From assembly GCA_013349735.1 (NCBI GenBank), contig DUZC01000095.1, positions 1 through 7,828 on the forward strand: a stretch of DNA of 7,828 bases, given 5' to 3'. A model generated the notes under the pieces. That model was not told the origin of the DNA. It saw only the letters and a program-made list of their open reading frames with translations, and made no database searches. Of this stretch, positions 6,627-7,828 are shown in pieces (within the stretch, counting starts at the first letter, position 1; every line of letters begins with the position of its first letter). A program made the position numbers and the translations under genes. This DNA is from Rhodospirillaceae bacterium. Its GTDB lineage: Bacteria > Pseudomonadota > Alphaproteobacteria > Rhodospirillales > Magnetospirillaceae.

Positions 6627-7434
6627 CTGCCCCCCCGGTTTCAAGCCAAAGCCCCTTCAGATGATTGTCTCTCAGCGCGCAGACTTCGCCATTGGACATA
6701 ACGCTGGCGGCATAAGCCAAGCCCTGATTGCCCTGCGCCGGGTCGCGAAAAGCCGTGCCTTTGACGAAAATACCCGGACGAACCGCGCAACCGCTGGCCT
6801 GCAGGAAATAACTTGGGGCCAGATTGATCCAAAGGGGTTCATTGATGCCGTCATCGACCAGAATGAAAATATCGCCCCAGACGGTCGTTGCCCCGGTCCC
6901 CGCCATTTTGACGATCTTGCCCTGATAGCGATAGGACACCATCCGCTCGTGGGCTTCGCCCGCGGCCTCAGCGGTCTCAAGCGCCGGCGGCTCCAGAGTC
7001 ATCGCCACCGTGACCGCCTGGGCCAAAGAGGGCGGAACATCAGACGCGACCGGCGCTGCCGGAACGGCGGCCTGCCCGCCTTTGGGCAAAATTGTATGGC
7101 AGTTGGCGCAGGGCATCTCGGAGCGCCCATCGCGATGCGGCGAGGGCGTCCCCTGGGCGATCGGCAAAACGCCGGTGGGGCGGCCGCCGGCGGATGGACC
7201 CGTTGGCTTTTGTGCCGGCAGCACGATATGGCAGCTGGAACAGACCATATTGTCGCGGGCGTCCATATGCGGTGAAGGCGCACCGGCCAGGATTGGCGGC
7301 GCCTTGCCATAGGTGTGATCGGCCCAGGGATTTTCGTTAAAGACAGCCGTCAGCACCAGGGCCAGACTGAACACAATGCCCAGGGCCATAATCCAAACCG
7401 CGATATCCGGAGCTGCCGCCGCCTTGGCTTTCAC
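6610..7434 (-). CDS. mamX: MamX, double-magnetochrome c-type cytochrome
   Basis: This 274-residue protein has one N-terminal membrane helix (about 12-32) and two magnetochrome modules. Their heme c-binding motifs are CSSCH (65-69) and CANCH (109-113), each preceded by the family pattern PSPHxDxRxxM. A Pro/Ala linker follows, then a C-terminal domain (about 163-262) with alternating hydrophobic strands that may be OB-fold-like, and two cysteines (216, 252) that could pair. MamX is thought to pass electrons and balance Fe(II) and Fe(III) for magnetite formation, together with MamZ. The GTG at 7434 is the only start after an in-frame TGA just upstream; a GAGG lies about 10 nt before it, inside a TGAGGCACCTCA palindrome. 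The gene lies 41 bp after the small membrane protein gene and overlaps mamZ. Confidence 0.93.
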   Translation of the reverse strand: MKAKAAAAPDIAVWIMALGIVFSLALVLTAVFNENPWADHTYGKAPPILAGAPSPHMDARDNMVCSSCHIVLPAQKPTGPSAGGRPTGVLPIAQGTPSPHRDGRSEMPCANCHTILPKGGQAAVPAAPVASDVPPSLAQAVTVAMTLEPPALETAEAAGEAHERMVSYRYQGKIVKMAGTGATTVWGDIFILVDDGINEPLWINLAPSYFLQASGCAVRPGIFVKGTAFRDPAQGNQGLAYAASVMSNGEVCALRDNHLKGLWLETGGADVEER

Positions 7435-7475
7435 GAATGAGGTGCCTCAGTCCTTAATGGGCGCACACCATAGAT

Positions 7476-7718
7476 TTAACGCCCGCCTTTGGCAATCCTC
7501 ATGGCCAGCCAATTGCCAAGGGAACGGGCTAAAATCACCGGGTCCAGGCGGATTCGTGTCCCCGGCCCCATGACCTTCTCGGCCAGACGCAGGCCGAGAT
7601 AACCCAGCAACACCAGCCCCACCAACAGCAGGGCCAGGTGCAAAAACAACAGCAGCGCCACCAAGGTAACAGCCAGGCCGAAAGCCACTTTCAGCCAATA
7701 GGTTGGGGACGAGGCCAT
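7476..7718 (-). CDS. Small membrane protein of unknown function heading the mamXZ operon
   Basis: This 80-residue protein is not recognised. It has a very hydrophobic region at about 9-43, long enough for one long helix or a two-helix hairpin, then a basic, amphipathic C-terminus (LAEKVMGPGTRIRLDP and on to RIAKGGR). There is no signal peptidase motif, heme motif or LG repeat, and it does not look like MamI, MamL, MamR, MamG or the MamF family. The ATG at 7718 is chosen because GGAG lies 9 nt upstream; a TTG at 7733 is possible. It precedes mamX by 41 bp in the same direction and is probably co-transcribed. In Magnetospirillum, mamY normally sits just upstream of mamX; this protein is far shorter than MamY and is not an obvious fragment of it. 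It appears intact. A magnetosome role is inferred only from context. Confidence 0.7.
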   Translation of the reverse strand: MASSPTYWLKVAFGLAVTLVALLLFLHLALLLVGLVLLGYLGLRLAEKVMGPGTRIRLDPVILARSLGNWLAMRIAKGGR

Positions 7719-7828
7719 GATCCTGTACTCCAAAGAACCGGACCCATTCAGTCTGAGCCCACCCAGGATGTCAATGTCCCTTTAGAATTATCCTTGAAAA
7801 TCAGTGTATTATAGAAGCCCCCCCCCCC
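7719..7828 (-). promoter_or_regulatory. Upstream region of the mamXZ operon with possible promoter elements
   Basis: No gene is visible. On the minus strand, a perfect TATAAT (7813-7808) would need a -35 box beyond the window edge. A perfect TTGACA (7774-7769) is followed after 17 bp by CTGAAT (7751-7746), a poor -10 box. Either could drive the operon, and neither is certain. The region ends in a run of 11 C residues (7818-7828). Confidence 0.3.

Noticed and set aside
6595..7275. A 226-codon open frame on the plus strand
   Set aside because: It is antisense to mamX, whose heme motifs and MamZ overlap make it certainly the real gene; the plus-strand product has no recognisable features.
7438..7449. 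TGAGGCACCTCA palindrome over the mamX ribosome binding site, as a regulatory hairpin
   Set aside because: The arms are 4-5 bp with a 2-4-nt loop, so a stable hairpin is doubtful; it may be chance.

Overview
This window is a piece of a magnetosome gene cluster (magnetosome island) from a magnetotactic alphaproteobacterium, most likely Magnetospirillum or a close relative. The identification rests on four proteins recognised directly from sequence. Mms6 has an LG-repeat followed by a trans-membrane segment and an acidic C-terminal tail. MmsF belongs to the DUF4870-type family. MamX carries two magnetochrome CXXCH motifs. MamZ fuses an MFS-type half to a YedZ/ferric-reductase-like half. The coding DNA is GC-rich, with the GC third-position bias expected of that group. 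I cannot name the species.

Layout: one gene on the left edge reads rightwards, the 3' part of a DUF445/YjiN-like membrane protein (to 562). Everything else reads leftwards. In transcription order from the right edge these are: an unrecognised 80-aa membrane protein (7718-7476); mamX (7434-6610); mamZ (6626-4734), overlapping mamX by 17 bp; a DUF433/DUF5615 pair resembling a type II toxin-antitoxin module (4661-4105); a 245-bp AT-richer intergenic region with the likely mms6 promoter; mms6 (3859-3383) with a GTG start and a strong ribosome binding site; mmsF (3371-3048); a Rho-independent terminator; and mms36 (2932-1883) and mms48 (1879-569). The mms48 stop faces the DUF445 stop across only 6 bp.

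How the genes work together: MamX and MamZ are thought to control the redox state of iron in the magnetosome. MamX is a periplasm/lumen-side magnetochrome, and MamZ is a transporter-like protein with a heme-binding ferric-reductase-like domain. Mms6 and MmsF promote magnetite crystal growth and shape, while Mms36 and Mms48 are reported to act against crystal growth in M. gryphiswaldense. Here the mamXY-type and mms6-type operons, which lie apart in the best-studied strains, are neighbours separated by the toxin-antitoxin-like pair.

Most worth a second look: (1) the compact, rearranged order, with the TA-like pair where ftsZm is expected and an unknown small membrane protein where mamY is expected; (2) a terminator splitting growth-promoting mms6-mmsF from growth-restraining mms36-mms48; (3) the similarity of Mms36/Mms48 to the alphaproteobacterial mitofilin (Mic60)-HemY/Orf52 pair, which suggests a membrane-shaping role. 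The right edge ends in an 11-base C run and is probably a contig end.
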